Shown: positions 9,160 through 18,750, numbered from the stretch's first letter. The stretch is 42,544 nucleotides of DNA from Candidatus Agathobaculum merdipullorum (GCA_019115185.1 DXDZ01000026.1:1-42544); one strand, 5' to 3'. A program made the numbers and translations. The notes: generated by a model not told the origin, from the sequence alone.

Positions 9160-10074
9160 TTATGCGTCCTGATTGCCCATCAGCGTGACCATAACCGCCT
9201 TCTGTGCATGCAGACGATTTTCTGCTTCTTCAAAAATCTCATCTGCATGCGCTTCAAACACCTTGGTGGTGATCTCCTGCTCACGATAAGCCGGCAAGCA
9301 GTGCTGCACCATGCAGCCGGGCTTGGCAGCGGCAAGCAGCTCATCATTGACCTGATAGCCCTTAAACGCCTTCATGCGGACTTCCTTTTCCGCTTCCATA
9401 CCCATGGAAGCCCAAGTGTCGGTGATTACCACATCCGCATTCTCCGCCGCCTTCATCGGATCATCCGTGATAAAGAAATCCGGATTTCCTTCGGCAAACG
9501 CCATCACCTCAGCGTGCGGCCGATAGCCTTCCGGCGTTGCAATCGACACCTTCATGCCGGTCTTGAGGCCGCCCACGATCAGCGAATTTGCCATGTTATT
9601 GCCGTCGCCGATATAGCACATCTTGATGCCCTCGAGCACCGCGAACTTCTCACGAATGGTCATCAGGTCCGCCAGCACCTGACACGGATGGCAGAAATCG
9701 GTTAGGCCGTTAATGACCGGAATCGAACCGTAATTTGCCAGATCCTCGACTTCCTTCTGCTCATAAGTGCGAATCATGATGCCGTCCAGATAGCGGCTGA
9801 GCACACGCGCGGTATCCTGAACCGGCTCGCCGCGACCGATCTGCAAATCACGATTGGAAAGAAACAGCGCCTGCCCGCCCAGCTGGTACATGCCGGTCTC
9901 AAACGAAACGCGCGTGCGGGTCGAGGACTTCTGGAAGATCATGCCGAGGCTCTTGCCCTCCAGATGACGATGCGAAATATTATGCTTCTTTTCATATTTC
10001 AGCTGGTCTGCCAAATCCAACAGACCGATGATCTCCTCGGTCGAACAGTCCAGCAGCTTGAGCAAATGCTTCAA
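9160..10074 (-). CDS. argF: Ornithine carbamoyltransferase
   Basis: Makes citrulline from ornithine and carbamoyl phosphate, the sixth step of arginine synthesis. 304 aa, usual length. Carbamoyl-phosphate motif SSTRTR (about 49-54), HPCQ near 131, FITDDPMKAAENADVVITDTW, and the ornithine-site motif HCLPA near the C-terminus are all present. The start is TTG 10072-10074, directly abutting the argD stop (TGA-TTG) and preceded by GAGGTG, so translation is probably coupled to argD. An anabolic rather than catabolic role is inferred from its position in a complete biosynthetic operon; no arcA or arcC is present. Confidence 0.96.
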   Translation of the reverse strand: MKHLLKLLDCSTEEIIGLLDLADQLKYEKKHNISHRHLEGKSLGMIFQKSSTRTRVSFETGMYQLGGQALFLSNRDLQIGRGEPVQDTARVLSRYLDGIMIRTYEQKEVEDLANYGSIPVINGLTDFCHPCQVLADLMTIREKFAVLEGIKMCYIGDGNNMANSLIVGGLKTGMKVSIATPEGYRPHAEVMAFAEGNPDFFITDDPMKAAENADVVITDTWASMGMEAEKEVRMKAFKGYQVNDELLAAAKPGCMVQHCLPAYREQEITTKVFEAHADEIFEEAENRLHAQKAVMVTLMGNQDA

Positions 10075-11256
10075 TCAAAACACCTCTTTCATAATATTGA
10101 GCGCTTCGTCCATCTCTTCCTTGGAGATGGTCAGCGGCGGCAGCAGACGAACGGCATTTTTGCCCGCCGTAATCGCCAGCACGCCCTTTTCAATCAGTTT
10201 ATTGGCAAAGGCGGTATGCTTTCCTTCATCTACAATAATACCCAGCATCAGACCCATGCCGCGCACTCCATGGATATTGGGAGAACCGAGTGACAAAATC
10301 CCGTTTTTCAGATATTCGCCTTTCTCGCGCACCTGAGTAAGGAACTGTCCGTCCCCAACCGTATCCAGCACGGCATTGGCCGCAGCGCATACAATCGGTG
10401 TGCCGCCAAAAGTGGTCGCATGCGTCCCCGGCGTCAAAACATTCGAGCAGCTTTCCGCCGCAAGCACCGCACCGATGGGCATACCGCCGCCCAGTCCCTT
10501 GGCCATGGTCACCACATCCGGTCGGATGCCATACTGCTGGAAGCAGAACAGGCTGCCCGTGCGGCCGATGCCAGTTTGTACCTCGTCAATAATCAGCAGC
10601 AGGTCTTTTTCACGGCAAAGCGCCTCAACCTGTTTGACAAAATCCGGATCGAGCGGCAGCACGCCGCCCTCACCCTGCACCAGCTCCATCATCACTGCGC
10701 AGGTCATGTCGTCCACCTTTTTCCGGACAGAATCAAAGTCGTTTGCTACCGCGTAATCAAAGCCTTCGGTAAACGGGAAAAAGTAGTTATGGAATCGATC
10801 CTGACCGGTCGCTTTGAGCGTTGTCACAGTGCGTCCGTGGAACGAATTGATGAGCGTTACAATCTTATAACGGCCCTCGCCGTATTTATCATACGAATAC
10901 TTGCGCGCCAGTTTGATCGCGCCTTCATTCGCCTCCGCACCCGAGTTAGCAAAGAATACTTTGCCATTCAAATGCGTCTTTTCCACCAGTTTTTTGGCCA
11001 CCTGCACCATCGGTTCCGTGGTAAACAGGTTAGAAACATGCATCAGCTTGTGCGCCTGCGCGGTGATCGCGTCAATAATCTTCGGGTTGTTGTATCCCAT
11101 GCAATTAACGCCGATACCAGAGGCAAGGTCAATATATTTCTTGCCTTCCACATCCCATACGGTCGCGCCCTCGCCATGGTCGAGCGCAATCGGGAAACGA
11201 CCGTAGGTATTCATCACATATTGATTTTCCTCGGCCTTAAGTTCTTGATATGTCAT
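10075..11256 (-). CDS. argD: Acetylornithine aminotransferase
   Basis: PLP enzyme converting N-acetylglutamate semialdehyde and glutamate to N-acetylornithine and 2-oxoglutarate. 393 aa, full length. Motifs: phosphate loop NSGAEANEGAIKLARKY (104-120), SFHGRT, IIDEVQTGIGRTG with Asp224, and the PLP lysine in MAKGLGGG (Lys253). It starts at ATG 11256, 16 bases after argB, behind only a weak purine-rich site. It may also serve in lysine synthesis as some ArgD enzymes do; that is family knowledge, not shown here. Confidence 0.96.
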   Translation of the reverse strand: MTYQELKAEENQYVMNTYGRFPIALDHGEGATVWDVEGKKYIDLASGIGVNCMGYNNPKIIDAITAQAHKLMHVSNLFTTEPMVQVAKKLVEKTHLNGKVFFANSGAEANEGAIKLARKYSYDKYGEGRYKIVTLINSFHGRTVTTLKATGQDRFHNYFFPFTEGFDYAVANDFDSVRKKVDDMTCAVMMELVQGEGGVLPLDPDFVKQVEALCREKDLLLIIDEVQTGIGRTGSLFCFQQYGIRPDVVTMAKGLGGGMPIGAVLAAESCSNVLTPGTHATTFGGTPIVCAAANAVLDTVGDGQFLTQVREKGEYLKNGILSLGSPNIHGVRGMGLMLGIIVDEGKHTAFANKLIEKGVLAITAGKNAVRLLPPLTISKEEMDEALNIMKEVF

Positions 11257-11272
11257 TTATTTCGCTTCTTTC

Positions 11273-12145
11273 TCACTGGAACATCGTGCCAACGCCCACT
11301 TTGGACAGCAATTCAATCAAAATCGAATGCTTGACACGACCGTCCTGAATATTCGCCTGATCGACGCCCTTGCGGACCGCTTCCACGCAGCAGTCCACCT
11401 TGGGGATCATGCCGCCCTTGATGACGCCGTCACGCATCAGCTTGGGTACTTCGGAAACCTTGAGGTTGGTCAACAAGGTCGATTCATCGTCCGGATCGAG
11501 CATCAAGCCGCGCACATCGGTCAGCAGAATCAGCTTTTTGGCTCCCAGCGCAACCGCGAGTTTGCAAGCTGCGGTATCCGCATTGATATTGTAATTGGTC
11601 TCATCATCAATGCCCTGTGCTACCGTCGAAACAACCGGGATATAGCCTTGCTCGAGCACATCGATAACCGGCGCAGGGTTCACATCCACGATGTCCCCTA
11701 CATAACCGTAATCCGTGCCGGTGCGGTCGGTCAGGCGCTTAGCCTGAAACATACCACCGTCCATGCCGCCCAGACCGATGCCGCGACCACCCGCTTTTTC
11801 AAGCAGCGTAACGAGATCCTTGTTTACCTTGCCGCACAGCACCATCTGCACAATGTCCATCGTCTCCCGGTCGGTATAGCGCAAACCGTTGACAAACCGG
11901 GATTCCTTACCGATTTTTTTGAGCATTTCGGAAATTTCCGGTCCGCCGCCGTGTACTACGACAACCTTGACGCCGACCAGATTGAGCAACACAAGGTCAT
12001 GGATGACCGCGTCCTTGAGTTCCTCGTTAATCATAGCGTTACCGCCGTACTTGACCACAACGGTTTGACCATAATATTTCTGAATATATGGCAGCGCTTC
12101 GACCAGAATTTTGGCTTTCAGCTCTGCATCAAGTTGTGTGTCCAT
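11273..12145 (-). CDS. argB: Acetylglutamate kinase
   Basis: Phosphorylates N-acetylglutamate, the second step of arginine synthesis and the usual point of arginine feedback. 290 aa. Amino-acid kinase motifs KYGGNAM (about 33-39), VVVHGGGPEI (about 61-70), NINADTAA and GGMIPKVDCC are present. An N-terminal extension before KYGGNA (residues 1-30, with ALPYIQKYYGQTVVVKY) matches the arginine-sensitive hexameric NAGK class, so feedback inhibition is likely (inference). ATG 12145 follows AGAGGCAAC. It lies between argJ (30-base gap) and argD (16-base gap). Confidence 0.96.
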   Translation of the reverse strand: MDTQLDAELKAKILVEALPYIQKYYGQTVVVKYGGNAMINEELKDAVIHDLVLLNLVGVKVVVVHGGGPEISEMLKKIGKESRFVNGLRYTDRETMDIVQMVLCGKVNKDLVTLLEKAGGRGIGLGGMDGGMFQAKRLTDRTGTDYGYVGDIVDVNPAPVIDVLEQGYIPVVSTVAQGIDDETNYNINADTAACKLAVALGAKKLILLTDVRGLMLDPDDESTLLTNLKVSEVPKLMRDGVIKGGMIPKVDCCVEAVRKGVDQANIQDGRVKHSILIELLSKVGVGTMFQ

Positions 12146-12175
12146 GTTGCCTCTTCCCTTTATTCTGTAAATTGA

Positions 12176-13384
12176 TCAGGTGCGGTAATCGCCGTTGATC
12201 TTGACATAGTCATACGTCAGGTCGCAGCCCCACGCAGTCGCGGCTTCCTCGCCTTCATTGACGTTAACCTCGATCACAACTTCATTTTCACACAGGATCT
12301 TTTTAGCGGTATCCTCGTCAAAATCGACTGCCTCGCCCTTTTCGCAAACCGTGATGCTGCCTGCGGCAGAAGAAAACGCAACCGTGACATATTCCGGCCG
12401 GAACGGCGCCTTGGAATATCCCATCGCACACAGCACACGGCCCCAGTTAGCGTCCGCACCAAACATCGCAGCTTTCACCAGATTCGAGCCGACAATCGCC
12501 TTGGCCAGACGCTCTGCCGCCTCTTCCGAACGCGAACCGCTCACCGTACAGGTGACCAGCTTGGTCGCGCCCTCGCCATCAGCGGCAATCTGACGCGCCA
12601 GACGAGTATTGACTTCATTCAGCGCCTTGCAAAACGCCTGATAGTCCTCATCCTGCCAGTCGATCAGTTCATTGCCCGCCTTGCCGTTTGCCAGCACAAC
12701 GCACATGTCGTTGGTCGAGGTATCGCCGTCCACCGTGACGCGGTTATAGGTCTTGCGCACATTCTCCTGCAACGCTTCCGTCAGCATTTCATGCGTGATG
12801 GCGCAGTCGGTTGTAATAAAGGCCAGCATGGTGCCCATGTTCGGGTGGATCATACCGCTGCCCTTGCAGATGCCGCCGATGCGGCAGGTCTTGCCGCCGA
12901 TGGTAAACTCGACCGCTGCGGTCTTGGTGCGTGTATCGGTTGTCATGATGGCAAAATTGGCCTTTTCCGAGCCGTTTTCCTCCAGCTGGATCTCCGGCAG
13001 ATGCTCCTCGATGCGCTCTACCGGCAGACGCTGACCAATCACGCCGGTGGACGCAACGACAATGTCCTCCTCGTCCACGCCGAGCAGCTTGGATGCCGCC
13101 TTCGTCATACGGCGGGCGTTCTCCATGCCGTCCGGTGCGCAGGCATTGGCATTTCCCGAATTGGCGATGATTGCACGTGCCACGCCGTTTTCCAGATGCT
13201 CCATGGTAACATAAACCGGCGCCGCCTTGACGCGGTTCATGGTATAGGTCGCCGCCGCGGTGCATTCGCACGCGCTGAAGATAATTGCAGTATCGTCATT
13301 CGTGCGGCTTTCCTTAATGCCGCAGCGAATGCTGCCCGCAGTAAAACCCTGTGCGGCGCACACGCCGCCTTCGATAATTTTCAT
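12176..13384 (-). CDS. argJ: Glutamate N-acetyltransferase (ornithine acetyltransferase)
   Basis: Transfers acetyl from N-acetylornithine to glutamate, recycling it; bifunctional members also use acetyl-CoA. 402 aa. The autoproteolysis region is GGICKGSGMIHPNMGTMLAF (171-190), with Thr185 as the new N-terminal nucleophile. The residue before it is Gly184 where many ArgJ have Ala, a mild variant. ATG 13384 follows AAGGAG; a 4-codon ATG frame overlaps the spacing but is ignored. Its presence explains the absence of argA and argE here. Which acetyl donors it accepts cannot be told from sequence. Confidence 0.95.
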   Translation of the reverse strand: MKIIEGGVCAAQGFTAGSIRCGIKESRTNDDTAIIFSACECTAAATYTMNRVKAAPVYVTMEHLENGVARAIIANSGNANACAPDGMENARRMTKAASKLLGVDEEDIVVASTGVIGQRLPVERIEEHLPEIQLEENGSEKANFAIMTTDTRTKTAAVEFTIGGKTCRIGGICKGSGMIHPNMGTMLAFITTDCAITHEMLTEALQENVRKTYNRVTVDGDTSTNDMCVVLANGKAGNELIDWQDEDYQAFCKALNEVNTRLARQIAADGEGATKLVTCTVSGSRSEEAAERLAKAIVGSNLVKAAMFGADANWGRVLCAMGYSKAPFRPEYVTVAFSSAAGSITVCEKGEAVDFDEDTAKKILCENEVVIEVNVNEGEEAATAWGCDLTYDYVKINGDYRT

Positions 13385-13423
13385 CGTTTCATTTCTCCTT
13401 TACGCACAGCGTAGTCAGGATTT

Positions 13424-14344
13424 TTACAGTGTCAGCCCGGTTGTTTCGTCAAGTCCGAGCATAATATTCATATTTTGCACCGCCGCGCCCGACGCGCCCT
13501 TGCCAAGATTGTCGAACAATGCGGTGACGATGGTCTGCTCCTCGTGCCCACACACGATCAGCCGCAGGCTGTCGTGCCCGGCAAGCGTATTGGCATAGAT
13601 CACCGGCTCATCACCGCCAAGCGGCGCAACCGTGACCAGCTTCTGCCCTTTATAATGTTCCAATAGCGCCTCGTGAACCCGTTCGGCATCCAGACCGGGC
13701 AGCATGACTGTTGTCGCCATGCCCTTATAGAAATCGCCCACCACCGGCACAAACACCGGCGGCTGCATCAGTCCGCAGACATATTCCATCTCAGGCAGAT
13801 GCTTGTGGCGCAGGTTCAAGCCGTAGATGCGTTCGGAATCATGTTTCGGATCGCGGTTTGCGTTCTCATACTCGGCAATCATCTTTTTGCCGCCGCCAGA
13901 ATAGCCGGTCAGCGACGAACAGGTGAACGCAAAATCCGCCGGCACCACATCGCGTGCCACAAGCGGATACACCGATGAAATAAATCCGCTCGCGTGACAG
14001 CCGGGATTGGCCACCCGCTTGGAATCCGCAATCGCCATACGGTGCGCCTTGGAAAGCTCGGCAAACCCATAATCCCAGTCGGGATTGGTGCGATGCGCAG
14101 TCGAAGCGTCAATGACACGGGTATTCTCATTTTCGATCAACGAAACGGCTTCCTTTGCCGCAGCATCCGGCAGGCACAAGAACACAATATCTGCCGCATT
14201 CAAAAACTTGCGGCGCTCCTCGGTGTCCTTGCGTTTGTCCTCGTCGATTAGCAGCAAATCAATATCATCCCGACCGGAAAGCCGATCATAAATCTGCAAA
14301 CCGGTCGTGTCTTCTTTGCCGTCAATATATACCTTAGGCTTCAT
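13424..14344 (-). CDS. argC: N-acetyl-gamma-glutamyl-phosphate reductase, short (type 2) form
   Basis: NADPH-dependent reduction of N-acetylglutamyl phosphate, third step of the pathway. 306 aa, matching the short type 2 AGPR rather than the roughly 345-aa type 1. The catalytic cysteine is Cys116 in ANPGCHASG. The dinucleotide-binding start is atypical: VYIDGKEDTTGLQIYDRL replaces the GxTGYxG loop of type 1, as expected for type 2. The ATG lies inside argH (11-base overlap), so translation is coupled. Confidence 0.94.
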   Translation of the reverse strand: MKPKVYIDGKEDTTGLQIYDRLSGRDDIDLLLIDEDKRKDTEERRKFLNAADIVFLCLPDAAAKEAVSLIENENTRVIDASTAHRTNPDWDYGFAELSKAHRMAIADSKRVANPGCHASGFISSVYPLVARDVVPADFAFTCSSLTGYSGGGKKMIAEYENANRDPKHDSERIYGLNLRHKHLPEMEYVCGLMQPPVFVPVVGDFYKGMATTVMLPGLDAERVHEALLEHYKGQKLVTVAPLGGDEPVIYANTLAGHDSLRLIVCGHEEQTIVTALFDNLGKGASGAAVQNMNIMLGLDETTGLTL

Positions 14345-15728
14345 CGCCCTCTACCTCCGCGATGAAGTTTTCGATCTTGTCGATCTGGCGGGTAACTTCC
14401 TGCGGCGCAGGACCGCCGATCACCTTTCTGCCGGCGACACAGGTGCGCAGATCGAGCGCATCATAAATATCGTCACCGAACTTATCCGAAATCGCGGCAA
14501 AGTCGCGCATCGTCATTGTTTCGAGCGTCTCATCTGCCTTGATACACTGGTTGACCAGACGGCCGACCGTCTTGTAAGCATCGCGGAACGGCATGCCCTT
14601 CTTGGTCAGGTAATCCGCGCAGTCAGTTGCATTGATAAAGCCACCGGACGCCGCCTTGCGCATGTTATCACGACGCAGCGACATGGTGGAGAACATAGGT
14701 GTGAACACCTCAAGGCACTGCTTGACCGTGTCGATTGCACCAAACACCGCTTCCTTGTCCTCCTGCATATCCTTGTTATACGCAAGCGGCAGGCCCTTGA
14801 GTACGGTCAGCATCGTGGTCAGCGCACCGTATACGCGGCCGGTCTTGCCACGAATCAATTCGCACACATCCGGGTTCTTCTTCTGCGGCATGATAGACGA
14901 ACCGGTGGAATAAGCGTCGTCCAGCTCAACAAACTTAAACTCCCACGAGCACCACGAGATGATTTCCTCACTCAGACGCGACAGGTGCATCATCAGGATG
15001 GACAGCGCCGAAAGCAGCTCCACGCAGTAGTCGCGGTCGGAAACACCATCGAGTGAGTTATCAGTCAGGCGAGCAAAACCAAGCTGCTGACGGACAAACT
15101 CACGGTCGATCGGATATGTAGTCGAAGCCAGCGCACCCGAGCCGAGCGGCATTTCATCCATACGCTCGAGGCAATCCTGCAAACGGCCGATGTCACGCTT
15201 GAGCATGTTGGCGTAAGCCATCATGTAATGTGCAAACGTAGTCGGCTGTGCACGCTGCAAATGCGTATAACCCGGCATAACCGTATCCAGATTTTCACGG
15301 CTCTTTTTGCACAATGCCTTCATAAAGGTGCAGATCATAGAGATGATTTCTTGAATCTCGGTCTTGACATACATGCGCATGTCGAGCGCAACCTGATCGT
15401 TTCTCGAACGACCGGTGTGCAGACGCTTACCGGTATCGCCGATGCGCTCGGTCAGCAGCTGCTCAATGTTCATGTGGATATCCTCGTAATCGAGCGAGAA
15501 CTCCACCTTACCATCCTCGATATCCTTTAAAATGCCTTTGAGACCTTCGACAATCTTTTCTGCTTCATGCTCTTCGATGATGCCCTGCTTGCCCAACATG
15601 GTCGCATGCGCAATCGAGCCAGTGATATCTTCTTTATATAAGCGGCAGTCAAACAGGATGGACGAGTTAAAATCGTTTACCACCAGATCGGTTTCTTTCT
15701 GAAACCTTCCTGCCCATAATTTTGCCAT
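14334..15728 (-). CDS. argH: Argininosuccinate lyase
   Basis: Splits argininosuccinate into arginine and fumarate, the last step. 464 aa, usual length. Superfamily signature GSSIMPQKKNPDVCE near residue 275-290 (the flexible catalytic loop), N-terminal KLWAGRF, HTGRSRNDQ, and TYPIDREFV are all present. ATG 15728 follows GAGGTAACG. It overlaps argC by 11 bases at its 3' end and is separated from argG by 67 bases that carry a palindromic repeat. Confidence 0.97.
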   Translation of the reverse strand: MAKLWAGRFQKETDLVVNDFNSSILFDCRLYKEDITGSIAHATMLGKQGIIEEHEAEKIVEGLKGILKDIEDGKVEFSLDYEDIHMNIEQLLTERIGDTGKRLHTGRSRNDQVALDMRMYVKTEIQEIISMICTFMKALCKKSRENLDTVMPGYTHLQRAQPTTFAHYMMAYANMLKRDIGRLQDCLERMDEMPLGSGALASTTYPIDREFVRQQLGFARLTDNSLDGVSDRDYCVELLSALSILMMHLSRLSEEIISWCSWEFKFVELDDAYSTGSSIMPQKKNPDVCELIRGKTGRVYGALTTMLTVLKGLPLAYNKDMQEDKEAVFGAIDTVKQCLEVFTPMFSTMSLRRDNMRKAASGGFINATDCADYLTKKGMPFRDAYKTVGRLVNQCIKADETLETMTMRDFAAISDKFGDDIYDALDLRTCVAGRKVIGGPAPQEVTRQIDKIENFIAEVEGDEA

Positions 15729-15751
15729 AATGCGTTACCTCACAAAACACC

Positions 15752-15785
15752 CGTAGGGCGGCACGTTCGGACATGCCGCCCTACG
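15752..15785. repeat. REP-like palindrome between argG and argH
   Basis: Perfect 12-bp inverted repeat, CGTAGGGCGGCA ... TGCCGCCCTACG, with a 10-base loop. There is no U run after it in the argG-argH direction, so it is more like an intergenic REP/MITE-type palindrome than a terminator. It may stabilise the argG mRNA end or set relative expression within the operon (inference). Confidence 0.7.
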
Positions 15786-15795
15786 ATTATTTAAT

Positions 15796-17049
15796 TTACT
15801 TTTCTACCGACGGGAAGTGCTTGCCGGTCTTCTGATACAGAATCTGGTCGTTCAGCGCACGCACCTTGAGCGGCAGACCGAACAGATTGATGAAGCCTGC
15901 GGAATCTGCCTGATCGTAGCAATCATCCTCGTTAAACGTTGCCATATCCTCGGAGTACAGGCTGTACGGCGAGGTGACAGATGCCGGGATGATATTGCCC
16001 TTATACAGCTTGAGCTTAACATCGCCGGTGACGGTCTCCTGCGTAGAGTCAACGAAAGCGGACAGCGCCTTGCGCAGCGGAGTGTACCACTGGCCGTTAT
16101 AAACCAGTTCACCAAACTTCATGGCAACCTGTGCCTTGTAGTGTGCAGTCTCCTTGTCGAGCGTGATCTCCTCGAGCTTCTGATGCGCTGCATACAGCAC
16201 CGCACCGCCCGGAGTCTCGTACACGCCGCGGCTCTTCATGCCGACCAGACGATTCTCTACGATATCCAGAATGCCGACGCCATTTTCACCGCCGAGCTTA
16301 TTGAGCTTTTCAATGATGGCAACCGAGTCCATTTTCTCACCGTCCACCGCAGTCGGTACGCCCTGCTCAAAATGGATGGTAACATAGGTCGGCTTATCCG
16401 GTGCCTGCTCCGGCGATACGCCCAACTCAAGGAAGCCCGGGCGATTGATCGGCGCCTCATTGGAGGGCAGCTCAAGGTCGAGGCCCTCATGGCTCAGGTG
16501 CCACAGGTTCTTATCCTTGGAATAGTTGGTTTCCTTATTGATCTTGAGCGGGATGTTATGTGCTTCCGCATAAGCGATTTCCTTCTCACGGCTGTTGAGC
16601 TCCCAGAAACGCCACGGCGCGATAATATCCATCTGCGGTGCAAATGCATGAATCGCCAGCTCGAAACGCACCTGATCGTTGCCCTTGCCCGTGCAGCCGT
16701 GGCAAATGGCGTCTGCACCTTCCTTGAGCGCGATCTCAACGATGCGCTTTGCGATGATCGGACGCGCAAAAGAAGTACCCAGCAGATACTGCTCATAGGT
16801 TGCACCGGCCTTCATGGTCGGGATAATATAGTCATCAACGAATTCCTTCGTCAGATCTTCAATGTACAGCTTGGACGCGCCGGTCTTGAGTGCCTTCTCT
16901 TCCAGACCTTCCAGCTCGCCCGCCTGACCGACGTTGCCGGAAACCGCAATTACTTCGCAGCCATAATGCTCCTTGAGCCACGGAATGAGCACCGAAGTAT
17001 CCAAACCGCCAGAGTACGCCAGAACAACTTTATTATATTTCTTTTCCAT
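15796..17049 (-). CDS. argG: Argininosuccinate synthase
   Basis: Joins citrulline and aspartate using ATP. 417 aa. PP-loop motif [13 protein letters not shown] (9-21), [13 protein letters not shown], and C-terminal [14 protein letters not shown] 17049 follows GGAGG at good spacing. It is the first gene of the operon and the one nearest the promoter (17090-17118) and ARG box (17143-17160). The order GHCJBDF on one strand gives the whole route from glutamate to arginine except carbamoyl-phosphate synthesis, which must be encoded elsewhere. Confidence 0.97.
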   Translation of the reverse strand: MEKKYNKVVLAYSGGLDTSVLIPWLKEHYGCEVIAVSGNVGQAGELEGLEEKALKTGASKLYIEDLTKEFVDDYIIPTMKAGATYEQYLLGTSFARPIIAKRIVEIALKEGADAICHGCTGKGNDQVRFELAIHAFAPQMDIIAPWRFWELNSREKEIAYAEAHNIPLKINKETNYSKDKNLWHLSHEGLDLELPSNEAPINRPGFLELGVSPEQAPDKPTYVTIHFEQGVPTAVDGEKMDSVAIIEKLNKLGGENGVGILDIVENRLVGMKSRGVYETPGGAVLYAAHQKLEEITLDKETAHYKAQVAMKFGELVYNGQWYTPLRKALSAFVDSTQETVTGDVKLKLYKGNIIPASVTSPYSLYSEDMATFNEDDCYDQADSAGFINLFGLPLKVRALNDQILYQKTGKHFPSVEK

Positions 17050-17089
17050 TTCGACTTACCTCCGAACCTGTCATTTTTTCGACTGTTTT

Positions 17090-17118
17090 ATTATACTCCC
17101 TATCCCATCGTTTGGCAA
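17090..17118 (-). promoter_or_regulatory. Arginine operon promoter
   Basis: TTGCCA (17113-17118), a 17-base spacer and TATAAT (17090-17095) on the minus strand, about 40 bases before the argG start. Confidence 0.85.
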
Positions 17119-17142
17119 GAAAAATTTATAAATATTTTATAT

Positions 17143-17160
17143 TATGCATAATTATTCATT
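17143..17160. promoter_or_regulatory. Predicted ARG box (ArgR/AhrC operator)
   Basis: Minus strand reads AATGAATAATTATGCATA, against the ARG-box consensus WNTGAATWWWWATTCANW with one mismatch (T to G). A weaker AT-rich half-match follows at 17123-17140. It sits just upstream of the argG -35 element and between two divergent promoters, so arginine could also affect pncB. No argR gene lies in this window. Confidence 0.75.
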
Positions 17161-17187
17161 TTGTGTATTCTGCGATTAAAGAAATAC

Positions 17188-17216
17188 TTGCACTTTTTCT
17201 AAAAACGTACTATGAT
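17188..17216 (+). promoter_or_regulatory. pncB promoter
   Basis: TTGCAC (17188-17193), 17 bases, TATGAT (17211-17216). The predicted start of transcription leaves a leader of about 75 bases with no obvious hairpin. Confidence 0.75.
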
Positions 17217-17298
17217 ATCTATAAATGTACTGTGTCAAGACAGATACAAAGAATGAATAAAAGCGCACGGCATACGTGCGCAAAGGGGCGTTTTCGCA

Positions 17299-18741
17299 AT
17301 GACAGACAAGAATTTGACCATGTTGACCGACTTTTATGAATTTACCATGGCACATGGCTATTTTGAAAAAGGAATCGCGGATCGCCGCGCATATTTTGAC
17401 ATGTTTTTCCGTCGCGTCCCGGATGGTGGCGGCTATGCCATCATGGCTGGCGTTGAGCAGCTGATCGACTATTTCAAAAATCTGCATTTTACTGAAGAAG
17501 ATATCAAATACCTGCGCGGACGCGGCTGCTTTTCCGAAGCATTCCTCCACTATCTCAGACATTTTAAGTTCCAGTGTGACGTTTGGGCGGTACCGGAAGG
17601 TACGCCGGTATTCCCCGGCGAGCCACTGGTCACCGTTGCGGGACCGATGATTCAGGCACAGTTCGTGGAAACCATGGTCCTGCTCACCATCAACCATCAA
17701 ACCCTGATTGCTACCAAGGCGAACCGCATTACCCGCGCAGCAGAAGGCCGCACGGTTTTGGAATTCGGTTCACGCCGCGCGCAAGGCTATGACGGCGCCA
17801 TCTATGGTGCACGCGCAGCGTATATCGGCGGCTGCCAGGGTACAGCCTGTGTGCTGGCTGATCGGGATTTCAAAATCCCTGCCGGCGGCACCATGGCGCA
17901 TTCTTGGGTGCAGATGTTCGACAGCGAATATGAAGCATTCAAAGCCTATTCGGATATCTACCCGGATAACTGCGTTTTTCTGGTGGATACTTACAACGTC
18001 CTCAAATCCGGCGTCCCGAACGCACTGCGGGTTGCCCGCGAAATGGTTGAGGAAAAAGGTATCCGTCCGCGCGGCATCCGTCTGGACTCGGGTGATATCG
18101 CTTATCTTTCCATTGAAGCGCGCAAAATGCTCGATGAAGCCGGTTTCCCAGATATGCAGATCATGGCCTCCAACTCGCTGGACGAGTATCTGGTGCGCGA
18201 TTTGCTGATGCAGGGTGCCCGTGTAGACTCCTTCGGCATTGGCGAGCGCCTGATTACCTCCAAATCCGAACCGGTATTCGGCGGCGTCTATAAACTCGCC
18301 GCAGTTGAAAATGCTGAGGGCGAAATCATCCCCAAGATCAAGGTTTCGGAAAACGTGGAAAAAATCACCACGCCGCACTTCAAACAGGTCTATCGCCTGT
18401 TTGATAATCAAACCGGCAAGGCATTGGGCGATGTGCTGACAGTTCATGATGAGGTCATCGACAGTTCCCAGCCTTACACCCTCTTCCATCCCATCCATAC
18501 TTGGAAGAAAAGAGTTGTGACGGATTATACCGTCCGTCCGCTTCGCGTACAGTTTTTCAAAGCAGGACGCTGTGTATATACCAATCCGGACATCAAAGCC
18601 ATCCGCGAATATTGTCTTTCTGAAGTCGATACACTTTGGGAGCAGATCAAACGTTTTGAAAACCCGCAGACTTATTTTGTGGATTTGTCTCAAAAGCTGT
18701 GGGATTGCAAACACGAACTGCTGGAAACCTGCCGCATCTGA
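17299..18741 (+). CDS. pncB: Nicotinate phosphoribosyltransferase
   Basis: Converts nicotinate and PRPP to nicotinate mononucleotide in NAD salvage. 480 aa, the longer bacterial type. N-terminal LTDFYEFTMAHGYFEKG, the central LEFGSRRAQGYDGAIYGARAA and GTMAHSWVQMF (containing the His of the phosphorylated-enzyme region), then RLDSGDIAYLS and FGIGERLITSKSEPVFGGVYKLAA, are diagnostic. ATG 17299 follows AAAGGGGCG. It stands alone between a sigma-A promoter and a strong terminator, divergent from the arginine operon. Confidence 0.96.
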   Translation: MTDKNLTMLTDFYEFTMAHGYFEKGIADRRAYFDMFFRRVPDGGGYAIMAGVEQLIDYFKNLHFTEEDIKYLRGRGCFSEAFLHYLRHFKFQCDVWAVPEGTPVFPGEPLVTVAGPMIQAQFVETMVLLTINHQTLIATKANRITRAAEGRTVLEFGSRRAQGYDGAIYGARAAYIGGCQGTACVLADRDFKIPAGGTMAHSWVQMFDSEYEAFKAYSDIYPDNCVFLVDTYNVLKSGVPNALRVAREMVEEKGIRPRGIRLDSGDIAYLSIEARKMLDEAGFPDMQIMASNSLDEYLVRDLLMQGARVDSFGIGERLITSKSEPVFGGVYKLAAVENAEGEIIPKIKVSENVEKITTPHFKQVYRLFDNQTGKALGDVLTVHDEVIDSSQPYTLFHPIHTWKKRVVTDYTVRPLRVQFFKAGRCVYTNPDIKAIREYCLSEVDTLWEQIKRFENPQTYFVDLSQKLWDCKHELLETCRI

Positions 18742-18750
18742 TCCAAAACA

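Noticed and set aside
15752-15785. Palindrome between argG and argH read as a terminator
   Set aside because: No U run follows in the direction of transcription, and argH lies downstream in the same operon.
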